DNA of 64,000 bases from Stutzerimonas stutzeri (GCF_024448985.1 NZ_JAMOII010000001.1:248001-312000), one strand, 5' to 3'; shown: positions 36,578 to 47,276, numbered from the stretch's first letter. Notes: generated by a model not told the origin, from the letters alone. Numbers and translations are program-made.

Positions 36578-36928
36578 ATGACCAACAAGATTATCCAGGC
36601 GATCGAAGCCGAGCAGATGACCAAAGAACTGCCTCCGTTCGCCCCCGGCGACACCGTGATCGTTCAGGTCAAGGTAAAGGAAGGCGAGCGTGAGCGTCTG
36701 CAGGCCTTCGAAGGGGTCGTGATCGGTAAGCGTAACCGTGGTCTGAACAGTGCCTTCACCGTGCGCAAGATCTCCAACGGTGTGGGTGTGGAGCGTACCT
36801 TCCAAACCTACAGCCCGATGGTCGACAGCCTCAGCGTCAAGCGCCGCGGCGATGTTCGCAAGGCCAAGCTGTACTACCTCCGCGCGCTGTCCGGCAAGGC
36901 AGCCCGTATCAAGGAAAAGCTGTCCTGA
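36578..36928 (+). CDS. rplS: 50S ribosomal protein L19
   Basis: This 116-residue protein begins [19 protein letters not shown] and has the L19 core [23 protein letters not shown], partly quoted as [14 protein letters not shown], and [14 protein letters not shown]-like [20 protein letters not shown]. It ends RAARIKEKL-like [10 protein letters not shown]. It sits at the 30S-50S interface near L14. It is the last gene of the operon, followed by a UUCG-loop terminator. CTCAGGAGCACACAGC precedes the ATG. Confidence 0.97.
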   Translation: MTNKIIQAIEAEQMTKELPPFAPGDTVIVQVKVKEGERERLQAFEGVVIGKRNRGLNSAFTVRKISNGVGVERTFQTYSPMVDSLSVKRRGDVRKAKLYYLRALSGKAARIKEKLS

Positions 36929-36946
36929 GGACTGCGCTCCTTGCAA

Positions 36947-36975
36947 GAAAAAGGCAGCCTTCGGGCTGCTTTTTC
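36947..36975 (+). terminator. Rho-independent terminator of the rpsP operon
   Basis: GCAGCC (36954-36959) pairs with GGCTGC (36964-36969) over a TTCG tetraloop, extended by AAAAAG/CTTTTT on either side. It begins 20 bases after the rplS stop. Confidence 0.9.
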
Positions 36976-37102
36976 GTTACTGGGATAAATCATTCGAGAC
37001 TCGTTGAACAACCTGATAACCGTTCCCTGCCTGCGTGCCTGGTAGCGTGACAACAACGACAAGATTCGCAGCACGGCGGCCACATAACTTGCGAGAAGTG
37101 GC

Positions 37103-37513
37103 ATGACCCCGAGAAAAATCGAAATTCAGCGTCGTACCGATCTGTCCGTCACCCACGTGACCAAAGCGGTATTCCCCCCGACCACCAATCATCACAACAC
37201 TCTGTTCGGCGGCACGGCCCTGGCCTGGTTGGACGAGGTTTCGTTCATCACCGCCACGCGCTTCTGCCGGCTGCCGCTGGTCACCGTGTCTTCCGACCGG
37301 ATCGACTTCAATCACCCGATTCCCGCCGGTTCCATCGTCGAGCTGATCGGCCGCGTGGTTAAAGTGGGCAATACCAGCCTGAAAGTGGACGTCGAGGTGT
37401 TCGTCGAGAGCATGTATCACGACGGACGCGAGCTGGCCATCAAGGGCACCTTCAGCTTCGTCGCAGTGGGCGATGACAACCGGCCGGTGCCGGTACTGCC
37501 TGATCACGCCTGA
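37103..37513 (+). CDS. Acyl-CoA thioesterase, hotdog fold (YciA-like)
   Basis: This 136-residue hotdog protein shows FPPTTNHHNTLFGGTALAWLDEVS (about 24-47). The N-H-x-N-x-x-FGG catalytic/CoA-binding segment and the following Asp are characteristic of YciA-type acyl-CoA thioesterases. The core FNHPIPAGSIVELIGRV follows. It hydrolyses acyl-CoAs in the cytoplasm, with length as expected. ACTTGCGAGAAGTGGC precedes the ATG, with an SD-like GAGAAG. Confidence 0.88.
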   Translation: MTPRKIEIQRRTDLSVTHVTKAVFPPTTNHHNTLFGGTALAWLDEVSFITATRFCRLPLVTVSSDRIDFNHPIPAGSIVELIGRVVKVGNTSLKVDVEVFVESMYHDGRELAIKGTFSFVAVGDDNRPVPVLPDHA

Positions 37514-37576
37514 CCACGCTGGCTGTTTGCTGCTGCCTTGTGAAACACTGCCGCGTCGAGTCTTTCGGATACCGCC

Positions 37577-38473
37577 ATGCCTGCCCTAGATGCCCCTGTA
37601 ATTGACCGCTTTCTGGATGCCTTGTGGCTGCAGAAGGGGCTGTCAGACAACACACGGGATGCCTATCGCAGTGACCTGGCGCTGTTCAACGGCTGGCTGG
37701 CCGAGCGTGACCTGAAGCTGGAAGATGTCGGGCGCGTGATCATTCTCGATCATCTCGCCTGGCGTCAGGCCAACGGCTACAAGGCGCGCTCCACCGCGCG
37801 CTTTATATCTGGCCTACGTAGCTTTTATCGTTTTCTGCTGAGCGAGGGATCGATTAGTGTCGATCCGACCTTGCAGGTCGATCTGCCGCAGTTGGGGCAA
37901 CCCTTGCCCAAGACGCTGTCCGAGGCGGATGTCGAAGCGTTGTTGGCCGCCCCGGATATTGGCGACCCGCTCGGCTTGCGTGATCGGGCGATGCTGGAAG
38001 TGCTTTATGCCTGCGGGCTGCGGGTGACCGAGCTGATTTCGCTGAGCCTCGACCAGATCAACCTGCGTCAGGGTGTGCTGCGCACTCTCGGCAAGGGCAA
38101 CAAAGAGCGTCTGGTACCGCTGGGAGAAGAGGCCTTGCACTGGCTCGAGCGTTACCTTCGTCAGGCTCGCGGCCTGTTGCTGGGCGACAAGCCGAGCGAT
38201 GTGGTGTTTCCAAGCCTGCGTGGCACTCAGATGACCCGACAGACCTTCTGGCACCGAATCAAACTGCATGCCTCGGTGGCAGGTATCAGCGCGACGATAT
38301 CGCCGCATACGCTGCGCCATGCGTTCGCCACGCATTTGCTCAACCATGGTGCTGACCTGCGCACCGTGCAGATGCTGCTGGGTCACAGCGATCTGTCGAC
38401 TACCCAGATCTATACCCATGTCGCCCGTGCACGCCTGCAGGAGCTGCACGCCCGCCATCATCCGCGAGGCTGA
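37577..38473 (+). CDS. xerD: Site-specific tyrosine recombinase XerD
   Basis: This 298-residue recombinase resolves chromosome dimers at dif with XerC, under FtsK control. It has the N-terminal core-binding SAM-like domain (8-95) and the catalytic domain with the full set of residues: R149 (GLRVTE), K173, H244 and R247 (HTLRHAF), H270 (LGHSD) and nucleophile Y279 (TTQIYTH). XerD rather than XerC is supported by position directly upstream of dsbC-hom-thrC, as in other pseudomonads, and by the LSDNTRDAYRSDL start. The chromosomal dif site is not in this window as far as I can see. Confidence 0.94.
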   Translation: MPALDAPVIDRFLDALWLQKGLSDNTRDAYRSDLALFNGWLAERDLKLEDVGRVIILDHLAWRQANGYKARSTARFISGLRSFYRFLLSEGSISVDPTLQVDLPQLGQPLPKTLSEADVEALLAAPDIGDPLGLRDRAMLEVLYACGLRVTELISLSLDQINLRQGVLRTLGKGNKERLVPLGEEALHWLERYLRQARGLLLGDKPSDVVFPSLRGTQMTRQTFWHRIKLHASVAGISATISPHTLRHAFATHLLNHGADLRTVQMLLGHSDLSTTQIYTHVARARLQELHARHHPRG

Positions 38474-38711
38474 CCGGACTCGAGGAGGGAAATCGGCAGC
38501 ATGCGAACATCGGTCGAATGAATTCCCTACCTGCTGGCCGAAGTGATTGTTTGAGCGCAACGTGTAAGGCCGATCTGGTTGGGCCAGCGGCCACCATCGA
38601 GGTGCGCTGTAGCCCACAAACCCATCATCCAAGGCCGTCCCGGCAGTTGCTTGGACGGTGGCTATGATAATCTTCGCGCCCACCCCTTGATCGATGTCGC
38701 CAGGAGTTTCC

Positions 38712-39437
38712 ATGCGCGTGATTCGTCTGTTCGCTGCCGTGGCTTTGGGCCTGGCCAGTTCCTTTTCCATGGCTGCCGATCCGGACAAGGCGATCCGTCA
38801 ATCGTTGCAGTCCATCCAGCCCGATATGCCGATCGAGGCCATCGCCGAAAGTCCTATGCCCGGTGTCTACCAGGTGCAGCTCAAGGGCGGTCGCCAGCTG
38901 TATGCCAGCGCCGATGGACAGTTCATCATTCAGGGCTATCTGTTTCAGTTCAAAGATGGCCAGGCACTGAATCTCACCGAACAGGCTCAGAGCCAGTCGG
39001 TCGCCGCGGCCATCGATGCGATTCCGCTCAAGCAGATGGTGATCTTCGCGCCGGAAAAACCCAAGACCCACATCACGGTGTTCACCGACACCGATTGCGG
39101 CTACTGCCAGAAGCTGCACAGCGAAGTGCCGGAACTGAACCGTCTGGGTGTAGAAGTTCGCTACATGGCGTTTCCGCGCCAGGGAATGGGCAGTCACGGT
39201 GCCAATACGCTGACCAGCGTCTGGTGCGCCAAGGATCCGCAAGAGGCGATGAACAAGGCCAAGGCCCGTCAGGAGCTTCCCGCAGCCACATGTGACAATC
39301 CGATCGCCGAGCAGTACGAGCTGGGCCAGCTTATAGGTGTGCAGGGCACGCCGGCCATCGTGCTCGCCGATGGGCAGATCATTCCCGGCTACCAGCCAGC
39401 CCCCCAGTTGGCTGAAATCGCTCTCAAAGCCAAGTGA
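38712..39437 (+). CDS. dsbC: Periplasmic thiol:disulfide interchange protein DsbC
   Basis: This 241-residue exported protein has a signal peptide (1-22, ending SMAA), an N-terminal dimerisation domain and a thioredoxin domain. The active site is CGYC at 129-132 (FTDTDCGYCQKLH), with the cis-Pro in GVQGTPAIV near 215. It isomerises wrong disulphides in the periplasm and is recycled by DsbD. The ATG at 38712 is chosen because CAGGAGTTTCC precedes it; an upstream GTG-type start at 38694 would only add residues ahead of the signal peptide. The 238 bases in front hold no gene. Confidence 0.93.
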   Translation: MRVIRLFAAVALGLASSFSMAADPDKAIRQSLQSIQPDMPIEAIAESPMPGVYQVQLKGGRQLYASADGQFIIQGYLFQFKDGQALNLTEQAQSQSVAAAIDAIPLKQMVIFAPEKPKTHITVFTDTDCGYCQKLHSEVPELNRLGVEVRYMAFPRQGMGSHGANTLTSVWCAKDPQEAMNKAKARQELPAATCDNPIAEQYELGQLIGVQGTPAIVLADGQIIPGYQPAPQLAEIALKAK

Positions 39438-39536
39438 TCGCACGAGGCGGCGTCTTCCTGGCGACGCCCGTCGGCCCAAACTGAACTGTCTCGCTCCCAG
39501 CGCTCAAAGTCTGCAATACCGACGGAGGGCGCGATC

Positions 39537-40034
39537 ATGAAGCTTGAAGGTTCCTGTCACTGCAAAGCCGTGCGTTTCTCGCTGGAGTCGGCTACGCCTT
39601 ACCCATTCATGCGCTGCTACTGCTCCATCTGTCGCAAGACGGCAGGTGGCGGCGGCTATGCGATCAACCTGGGCGGCGATCACCGGACGCTGAACGTCGA
39701 AGGGCGCGAGCACCTGAGCGTCTATCGGGCGCGCATGGTCGATCCGCAGTCCGGTGCAGTTCGTGTCAGCGACGGTGAGCGTCATTTCTGCAAGCACTGC
39801 GGCAGCGCGCTCTGGTTGTGGGATCCCAACTGGCCGGAGCTGGTGCACCCCCATGCGTCGGCTATCGACACCGATCTTCCTACGCCGCCCGAGCATACTC
39901 ACCTGATGCTTGACTCGAAGGCGAGCTGGGTCGAGCCGCAGGTCTTCGATGCCGACAGGTGTTTCGCCGACTATCCAGACGAGTCGCTGGCTCAGTGGCA
40001 TGAGCGCCTGGGCTTGGATGGGGCAAAAGACTAG
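39537..40034 (+). CDS. GFA / CENP-V domain zinc protein
   Basis: This 165-residue protein of the glutathione-dependent formaldehyde-activating (GFA, DUF636/Mss4-like) family has zinc ligands in GSCHCKAVRF (Cys8, Cys10), MRCYCSICRKTAGG (Cys27, Cys29, Cys32) and FCKHCGSALW. The real reaction of most family members is unknown and the name from formaldehyde activation is not secure. It stands between dsbC and hom, which are neighbours in many pseudomonads, so it may be an insertion in this lineage. GGAGGGCGATC precedes the ATG. Confidence 0.88.
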   Translation: MKLEGSCHCKAVRFSLESATPYPFMRCYCSICRKTAGGGGYAINLGGDHRTLNVEGREHLSVYRARMVDPQSGAVRVSDGERHFCKHCGSALWLWDPNWPELVHPHASAIDTDLPTPPEHTHLMLDSKASWVEPQVFDADRCFADYPDESLAQWHERLGLDGAKD

Positions 40035-40152
40035 CGCGTCGCCAGCCCGCCGTTTCGCGCAGCGATTTGACTAAAACCCTGCCGATTCGTAATGTGCGAC
40101 TCTTTTGTTCGGCTGGTGCATCCGGCCGTTCGCTGGGAATGGGGAGTGCAGC

Positions 40153-41457
<1,305 letters not shown>

Positions 41458-41461
41458 CCAG

Positions 41462-41540
41462 AGCTGGAAGCTGGAAGCTGGGAGCTGGAGGCCAGGGCGA
41501 ATCGCCAGGCTCCAGACTCGAGCTTCAGGGCTGTAGGCTC
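41462..41540. repeat. Period-7 repeat island 4 (hom-thrC)
   Basis: The left arm has AGCTGGA, AGCTGGA, AGCTGGG, AGCTGGA (41462-41489), four heptads in register. The right arm is a diverged run in the opposite sense with the same period (CCAGGCT, CCAGACT, CGAGCTT, CAGGGCT, GTAGGCT; about 41505-41539). The island begins four bases after the hom stop and ends just upstream of the thrC leader, so it lies inside the hom-thrC transcript if there is one. Confidence 0.85.
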
Positions 41541-41558
41541 AAACCGAAGGTTTGAACA

Positions 41559-42968
41559 ATGCGCTACATCAGTACCCGTGGTCAGGCTCCGGCCCTGAAT
41601 TTCGAAGATGTGCTGCTGGCCGGGCTGGCCAGCGACGGCGGCCTCTACGTGCCGGAAAACCTGCCGCGCTTCACCGTCGAGGAAATCGCTTCCTGGGCCG
41701 GCCTGCCGTACCACGAGCTGGCATACAAGGTGATGCGCCCGTTCGTGGCTGGCAGCATTCCGGACGCCGATTTCAAGCAGATTCTGGAAGAGACATATGG
41801 TGTATTCGCGCATAGCGCGGTCGCGCCGCTGCGCCAGCTGGACGGCAACGAGTGGGTGATGGAGTTGTTCCACGGCCCGACCCTGGCGTTCAAGGATTTC
41901 GCCCTGCAACTGCTCGGTCGCCTGCTTGACTACGTCCTGGCCAAGCGCGGCGAGCGCGTAGTGATCATCGGCGCGACCTCGGGCGACACCGGCTCGGCTG
42001 CGATCGAAGGTTGCCGCCGTTGCGATAACGTCGACATCTTTATCCTGCATCCGCACAACCGCGTTTCGGAAGTGCAGCGTCGGCAGATGACCACCATCTT
42101 CGGCGACAACATCCACAACATCGCCATCGAGGGCAACTTCGACGACTGCCAGGAGATGGTCAAGGACAGCTTCGCTGACCAGAGCTTCCTCAAGGGCACC
42201 CGTCTGGTGGCGGTGAACTCGATCAACTGGGCACGGATCATGGCCCAGATCGTCTATTACTTCCATGCAGCCTTGCAGCTGGGTGGCCCGGCGCGTTCCG
42301 TGGCGTTCTCGGTGCCCACCGGCAACTTCGGCGACATCTTTGCTGGTTACCTGGCACGCAACATGGGCCTGCCGATCAGCCAGCTGGTGGTTGCGACCAA
42401 CCGCAACGACATCCTGCACCGTTTCATGAGCGGCAACCGCTACGACAAGGACACCCTGCATCCGTCGCTGTCGCCATCGATGGACATCATGGTCTCGTCC
42501 AACTTCGAGCGCCTGCTGTTCGACCTGCACGGCCGCAACGGCGCTGCCGTGGCTGAGCTGATGAGCGCCTTCAAGGCCAGCGGCAAGCTGTCGGTCGAGG
42601 AAGAGCGCTGGACCGAAGCACGCAAGCTGTTCGATTCCCTGGCCGTGGACGACGAGCAGACCTGCAAGACCATTGCCGAAGTGTTCGCCAAGACGGGCGA
42701 GCTGCTCGATCCGCACACTGCAATTGGCGTCTACGCCGCCCGTGAATGCCGCCGCAGCCTGTCGACGCCGATGGTAACGCTGGGTACCGCGCATCCGGTG
42801 AAATTCCCCGAGGCGGTGGAGAAGGCCGGTGTCGGCAAGGCGCTGGAATTGCCGGCGCATCTGGCCGACCTGTTCGAGCGTCCGGAGCGTTGCACCGTAC
42901 TGGCGAACGATCTCAAGGCCATGCAGGCTTTTGTGAGCGAACACGGCAATCGCGGCAAGCCGCTGTAA
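41559..42968 (+). CDS. thrC: Threonine synthase
   Basis: This 469-residue PLP enzyme converts O-phosphohomoserine to threonine. The PLP lysine is K112 in GPTLAFKDFALQLL, and the phosphate-binding and substrate blocks GATSGDTGSAAIEG and VPTGNFGDIFAGY are present. It is of the long gammaproteobacterial class, beginning MRYISTRGQAPALNFEDVLLAGLASDGGLYVPE, partly quoted. Length is normal. It is the last gene before a strong terminator; the region beyond leads to rnt/pyrC on the other strand. Confidence 0.96.
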   Translation: MRYISTRGQAPALNFEDVLLAGLASDGGLYVPENLPRFTVEEIASWAGLPYHELAYKVMRPFVAGSIPDADFKQILEETYGVFAHSAVAPLRQLDGNEWVMELFHGPTLAFKDFALQLLGRLLDYVLAKRGERVVIIGATSGDTGSAAIEGCRRCDNVDIFILHPHNRVSEVQRRQMTTIFGDNIHNIAIEGNFDDCQEMVKDSFADQSFLKGTRLVAVNSINWARIMAQIVYYFHAALQLGGPARSVAFSVPTGNFGDIFAGYLARNMGLPISQLVVATNRNDILHRFMSGNRYDKDTLHPSLSPSMDIMVSSNFERLLFDLHGRNGAAVAELMSAFKASGKLSVEEERWTEARKLFDSLAVDDEQTCKTIAEVFAKTGELLDPHTAIGVYAARECRRSLSTPMVTLGTAHPVKFPEAVEKAGVGKALELPAHLADLFERPERCTVLANDLKAMQAFVSEHGNRGKPL

Positions 42969-42982
42969 GCGACCTTGGATGC

Positions 42983-43012
42983 AAAAAGGCCAGTCTTATG
43001 ACTGGCCTTTTT
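42983..43012 (+). terminator. Rho-independent terminator of thrC
   Basis: AAAAAGGCCAGTC (42983-42995) pairs perfectly with GACTGGCCTTTTT (43000-43012) over a TTAT loop. The stem is strong in both directions, so it can also serve a minus-strand transcript arriving from rnt. Confidence 0.92.
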
Positions 43013-43030
43013 CGTTTGTGGGAGTAGATA

Positions 43031-43135
43031 GGGTGGGCTTCAGCCCACCGTCCCACTAGAGGGGGCAATGGCACCCGTGTCGACCGCGGCTTTTGGTGGG
43101 CCGAAACGGAGCGCTGCCCGGCCCACCCTACGGGC
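43031..43135. repeat. GGTGGGC-type inverted repeats between thrC and rnt
   Basis: Two related inverted repeats: GGTGGGCT/AGCCCACC (43032-43039 with 43042-43049) and GGTGGGCC/GGCCCACC (43095-43102 with 43120-43127), the second followed by CTACGGGC. They share the core GGTGGGC and look like a dispersed REP-type element of pseudomonads. They fill the convergent gap between thrC and rnt. Confidence 0.75.
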
Positions 43136-43153
43136 ATCACCTCCGTTTTGAGC

Positions 43154-43828
43154 TTATTCGTCGAACTCTTCCCAGCCACCCATTTCCTTCCACCGATTGA
43201 CGATTCCGCAGAACAGCTCGGCGGTCTTCTCGGTGTCGTAGCGGGCCGAATGGGCCTCGCGACCATCAAAGTCGATACCGGCGGCCTGGCAGGCCTTGGC
43301 CAGCACGGTCTGGCCGTAGGCAAGGCCGGCGAGGGTGGCGGTGTCGAAGCTGGAGAAGGGGTGGAAGGGGTTGCGCTTGATATCGCAACGGGCAATCGCC
43401 GCGTTGAGAAAGCCCAAGTCGAAACTGCTGTTGTGGCCAACCAAAATGGCGCGTTTGCAACCGGCCGATTTCACCGCCTTGCGTACGCTGCGCAGGATCT
43501 CGCCCATCGCGTGGGATTCGGCGACGGCCATGCGCAGGGGGTGATCCAGCTTGATTCCGGTGAACTCGAGCGCGGCGGCTTCGATATTGGCGCCGGCGAA
43601 GGGCTCGACCCGGAAGAACATCGTTTCCTGCGGATAGAGCAGGCCCTGTTCGTCCATGCCGATGGTCACCGCAGCGATTTCCAACAGGGCATCGGTGGCG
43701 CAATTGAAGCCACCGCATTCGACGTCGACTACGACCGGCAGGAAGCCGCGAAAGCGTCGTGCCATGGGCGAGCGCGGTTTTCCCGAGAGGTTGTTTTCCA
43801 GGTCGTCGTCGAACGAGTCCTCACTCAT
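43154..43828 (-). CDS. rnt: Ribonuclease T
   Basis: This 224-residue DEDDh exonuclease trims 3' ends of tRNA, 5S and other small RNAs. The active site blocks are [11 protein letters not shown] (D35, E37), [12 protein letters not shown] and [14 protein letters not shown]. In relatives the first block reads VDVETGGF; here residue 38 is Cys instead of Thr. The start at 43828 ([13 protein letters not shown]) is preferred over 43849 because relatives begin MSEDxFDD. It overlaps the pyrC stop by four bases, so it is downstream in a pyrC-rnt operon, as in P. aeruginosa. Confidence 0.94.
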   Translation of the reverse strand: MSEDSFDDDLENNLSGKPRSPMARRFRGFLPVVVDVECGGFNCATDALLEIAAVTIGMDEQGLLYPQETMFFRVEPFAGANIEAAALEFTGIKLDHPLRMAVAESHAMGEILRSVRKAVKSAGCKRAILVGHNSSFDLGFLNAAIARCDIKRNPFHPFSSFDTATLAGLAYGQTVLAKACQAAGIDFDGREAHSARYDTEKTAELFCGIVNRWKEMGGWEEFDE

Positions 43829-44868
43829 GCGCTTGCCTCCAGACGCCATTGCAGGGTTTCACCCGCGCGTAGGGGCACGACGTTGTGCTCCCCGAAGGGC
43901 AGGTGGCCAGGCACATTCCAGGGTTCGCGCACCAGTGTGATCTGCTCGGTATTGCGCGGCAGACCGTAGAAATCGGCGCCGAAATGGCTGGCGAAGGCTT
44001 CCAGGCGATCCAGTGCGCTGCGCTGTTCAAATGCCTCGGCATAAAGCTCGATCGCGGCATAGGCGGTGTAGCAGCCGGCACAGCCGCAGGCGTTTTCCTT
44101 GGCATGCTGGGCGTGAGGCGCTGAGTCCGTGCCGAGAAAGAATTTCGGGCTGCCACTGGTGGCGGCGTCCAGCAGGGCTTCCTGGTGAACGTTGCGCTTG
44201 AGTACCGGCAGGCAGAAGAAGTGCGGACGAATCCCGCCCACCAGCATGTGGTTGCGGTTGTAGAGCAGGTGATGTGCGGTGATCGTGGCGCCCACGTTGC
44301 TACCGGCGGCCTTGACGAACTGCACGGCATCGCGAGTGGTGATGTGTTCGAACACGACCTTCAGCGTCGGGAAGCGCTCTGTGATCCGGCCCAGCTGCTC
44401 TTCGATGAAGTATTTCTCGCGATCGAAGATGTCGATTTCCGAGCGAGTTACCTCGCCATGGACCAAGAGCGGCAGGCCGACCTCGGCCATGGCTTCCAGC
44501 ACCGGGAAGATATTGTCGATGCGGGTCACGCCGGACGCCGAGTTGGTCGTCGCGCCAGCCGGATAGAGCTTGGCGGCATACACGTAGCCGCTGGCCTTGG
44601 CGGCACGCACGTCGTCAGGCTGCGTGCCGTCGGTCAGGTAGAGCACCATCAGCGGCTCGAAGGCGCTGCCCTTCGGACGGGCGGAGATGATCCGCTGGCG
44701 ATAGCTATCGGCTTCGGCGGCGTTGCGTACCGGCGGCACGAGATTCGGCATGATGATCGCGCGAGCGAACTGGCGCGCGGCGTCCGCCACGGTGTGTGAC
44801 AGCGCTGCGCCGTCGCGCAGATGGATGTGCCAGTCGTCGGGACGAAGAAGGGTGATACGGTCGGACAT
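43825..44868 (-). CDS. pyrC: Dihydroorotase (class II)
   Basis: This 347-residue amidohydrolase converts carbamoyl-aspartate to dihydroorotate in pyrimidine synthesis. Metal ligands are visible: HIHLRDG at 14-20 (H14, H16), carboxylated Lys100 in AAKLYPAG, then VHGEV, FEHIT and GTDSAPH (final catalytic Asp). Length is typical of E. coli-type PyrC. The ATG is followed downstream by rnt with a four-base overlap. The 117-base gap before it separates it from the pqi operon on the same strand. Confidence 0.95.
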   Translation of the reverse strand: MSDRITLLRPDDWHIHLRDGAALSHTVADAARQFARAIIMPNLVPPVRNAAEADSYRQRIISARPKGSAFEPLMVLYLTDGTQPDDVRAAKASGYVYAAKLYPAGATTNSASGVTRIDNIFPVLEAMAEVGLPLLVHGEVTRSEIDIFDREKYFIEEQLGRITERFPTLKVVFEHITTRDAVQFVKAAGSNVGATITAHHLLYNRNHMLVGGIRPHFFCLPVLKRNVHQEALLDAATSGSPKFFLGTDSAPHAQHAKENACGCAGCYTAYAAIELYAEAFEQRSALDRLEAFASHFGADFYGLPRNTEQITLVREPWNVPGHLPFGEHNVVPLRAGETLQWRLEASA

Positions 44869-44985
44869 GCAGATTTCCAGGCGGATCGAACTTGCGCGAA
44901 TGCTACCGGAAAATCCGCTGGCCCGCTTCCGACCGGAAGACTATTAGCTCGACTGGATGGGGCGGGCCTCGGGCGGTACCGGCAG

Positions 44986-45603
44986 CTATGGCTGTGGGCA
45001 GTCACTGTCGGGATTCGCTGCCCATTGGCGTGCCGTTTGGGCGATGGTGGCCGCCAGCCCGGCGATAGCACGCTGGTGGGCCAGTACCAGGCTGTCCACC
45101 TCGCTGCCGGCCTGTTCGTGGATCACGCTGGCGCAGGTCAGCGCCCGGCTCTGCCGGCCGCGCTCGCTCAGTTCCAGGCTCCACATGACGTCCAGGGCAG
45201 CATGCCGGCCGGGCAGCGAATCGAAGCGACGAACGTCGGTGCGCAGGCTCACCACTGGAACGTTCGTCCGACCAGGCAGACCTGCCAGGTCACGCACGCC
45301 GAGGCGCTGTTGCAGTTCGATCGCTAGCGCATCGTGGAATTCGTCTGCAGGGGGCGAGGCCCAGAGTGCGGTTTCCAGGATCGCCAAGCGGCCATCGCTT
45401 TCGCGCACCACCAGGCTCGGCTGGTCCGTCTGTACCGGAATGCGCACCGGTAGCACCTGCAATTGGAATCCGGCCGCTTCGGCTGGCGCTTCGGTCATGT
45501 GCGGCTGGGCGGCGATGAGCGTGTGATAGCGCGTCGGGGTCGAGCTGCAGGCGCTCAGGACGAACGCGCCGGCTAGCATGAGCAGAGAGGGGCGCAGATT
45601 CAT
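44986..45603 (-). CDS. pqiC: Outer-membrane lipoprotein PqiC
   Basis: This 205-residue lipoprotein has a lipobox at residues 16-19 (LSAC, lipidated Cys19). It belongs to the PqiC/ABC-type DUF330 family: YHTLIAAQPHMT, the central LQVLPVRIPVQTDQPSLVVRE, and SLELSERGRQSR-type strands. PqiC anchors the PqiB tunnel at the outer membrane. Its start overlaps the pqiB stop by four bases. It is the last gene of the pqi operon. Confidence 0.9.
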   Translation of the reverse strand: MNLRPSLLMLAGAFVLSACSSTPTRYHTLIAAQPHMTEAPAEAAGFQLQVLPVRIPVQTDQPSLVVRESDGRLAILETALWASPPADEFHDALAIELQQRLGVRDLAGLPGRTNVPVVSLRTDVRRFDSLPGRHAALDVMWSLELSERGRQSRALTCASVIHEQAGSEVDSLVLAHQRAIAGLAATIAQTARQWAANPDSDCPQP

Positions 45604-47276
45604 GGCTGGTGCTCCGAATTCAGTTCTCGCGAGGTGGCTTGGCCTTTGTAGTTCGCCGGCGTTTCGTCGCCGCTGCGGCCGCGGATCAGCGATTCGGGGT
45701 GACGGCTGAGGTAGTCCGACAGTGTCCGCACGGAGCGTACTGCGCGCTGGACTTCATTGAGGGTATCGCCTAGTTGCTGGCGCTGTGGCGAGTTTTCAGC
45801 AAGCGCCTGGTTGGCGTTCTGCAGGGTCTGCTCCGATCGCTCCAGGGTGCGCTGCAGCTGCGGCAGGACATCGCCGTTGACCTGCTTCAAGGTCTGGCGC
45901 AGCTCGTCGAGACTGCCATTCAGGTTGTCGGCCAGCGTTTCGATAGGCAGCTTGCTGAGCTTGTCGACCATGGCCTGCAGTTGCTCCTGCAATTTGTCGA
46001 AGCTGCCGGCGATGGTCGGGATGACCATGGGCCGGGCATGCTGATCGAAGGCGACCTGGGGCGCCCGCGGGTCGAAATCCAGTGAGATGTACAGTTGGCC
46101 GGTGAGCAGATTGCCGGTGCGTGCCTGCGCCCGCAGGCCGCGGTCGACGAACATTTGCATGAGGCGGGCGGTGTGTTCTTCAGTATCTCCGCCCAGGGCC
46201 TGGGACAGTTTGTCATGCGCGGCGCCCAGCCGACTGGGGTAGATCACCGCGCCGACCACAGCAGGGAAGCTTTTGTTCTTTTCGTCATAGTCGAGCTTGA
46301 CCGAGACCACGCGGCCGATGGGGACGCCGAGAAATTCTACTGGCGCATCGACGTTCAGCCCGCGCAGGGTCTGGTCGAAGCGCATCTGCACGTAGCGCGG
46401 TGGGCCATCGGCGGGCGCCATCGCCTGGCGCACGTCGGCAAACAGCGTGAACTCGCTGTCCGGCGCGGCCGGGCTGGCGTCGGGGCTGTAGTTAGGGGCG
46501 CGGAAGGCGATGCCGCCGGCGAGTATGGTAGAGAGCGATTCGGCGTTAACCCGCAGGCCATCTGCAGCGACGGAAACATCGACGCCACTGGCGTTCCAGA
46601 AGCGCGTGTCGTCGGTGACGAAGCGATCGTAAGGGGCGTTGACGAACACTTGAACCTGGACGCCCTTGCCATCGTCGGCCAGCCCGAAAGAGATCACCTG
46701 GCCGACCTGAAGGCGGCGGAAGTACAGGGGCGAGCCGACACCGAGCGAACCGAGATTATCGCTGCGCAGGGTGAACTGCTTGCCTTCGGCGCCGAAGGTC
46801 ACCGGTGGCGGTGCTTCCAAGCCGAGGAATTCGCGACGGGTTTCCTCTGCGCGCCCGGCATCGGCCCCAATGAAGGCGCCGGACAGCAGGGTGTCGACGC
46901 CGGATACACCACTGGCACCGATGCGCGGCCGCACGACCCAGAATTTGGTGTCTTCACGAGTGAAAGGCTCGGCGTGCTGATCCAAGTCGACCGTAGCGAT
47001 GACACGGGTGTGATCCTCGCTGAGGTTGATGGCGGTGACTTGGCCGATGACCACGTTCTTGTACTTGACCTGTGTCTTGTTGGCTTCGAGCCCTTCGGCG
47101 GTCTCGAAGCTCACGGTGATTTGCGGCCCGGCAGAAAGCCAGTTCTGCATGACCATGGAAAAGCCCACCAGCGCGGCGGCGATGGGCACTAGCCAGACCA
47201 GCGAGACGCGGACCGGCCGATGCCTGATCTCGGGTGTGCCGGCAGGTGATTCGGTGTGGTGAGGGTTATCTGACAT
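45600..47276 (-). CDS. pqiB: Intermembrane transport protein PqiB (three MCE domains)
   Basis: This 558-residue protein has an N-terminal membrane helix (about 27-47, SLVWLVPIAAALVGFSMVM) and three MCE domains (about 50-140, 165-250, 290-395), each starting with a pattern such as ITVSFETAEGLEANKTQVKYKNVVIGQV, partly quoted. A long C-terminal helical/coiled-coil segment (about 410-530) forms the needle in E. coli PqiB. It makes a periplasm-spanning lipid channel between PqiA and PqiC. The start at 47276 (MSDNPHHTES) overlaps the second pqiA by 11 bases. Length matches the family. Confidence 0.93.
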   Translation of the reverse strand: MSDNPHHTESPAGTPEIRHRPVRVSLVWLVPIAAALVGFSMVMQNWLSAGPQITVSFETAEGLEANKTQVKYKNVVIGQVTAINLSEDHTRVIATVDLDQHAEPFTREDTKFWVVRPRIGASGVSGVDTLLSGAFIGADAGRAEETRREFLGLEAPPPVTFGAEGKQFTLRSDNLGSLGVGSPLYFRRLQVGQVISFGLADDGKGVQVQVFVNAPYDRFVTDDTRFWNASGVDVSVAADGLRVNAESLSTILAGGIAFRAPNYSPDASPAAPDSEFTLFADVRQAMAPADGPPRYVQMRFDQTLRGLNVDAPVEFLGVPIGRVVSVKLDYDEKNKSFPAVVGAVIYPSRLGAAHDKLSQALGGDTEEHTARLMQMFVDRGLRAQARTGNLLTGQLYISLDFDPRAPQVAFDQHARPMVIPTIAGSFDKLQEQLQAMVDKLSKLPIETLADNLNGSLDELRQTLKQVNGDVLPQLQRTLERSEQTLQNANQALAENSPQRQQLGDTLNEVQRAVRSVRTLSDYLSRHPESLIRGRSGDETPANYKGQATSRELNSEHQP

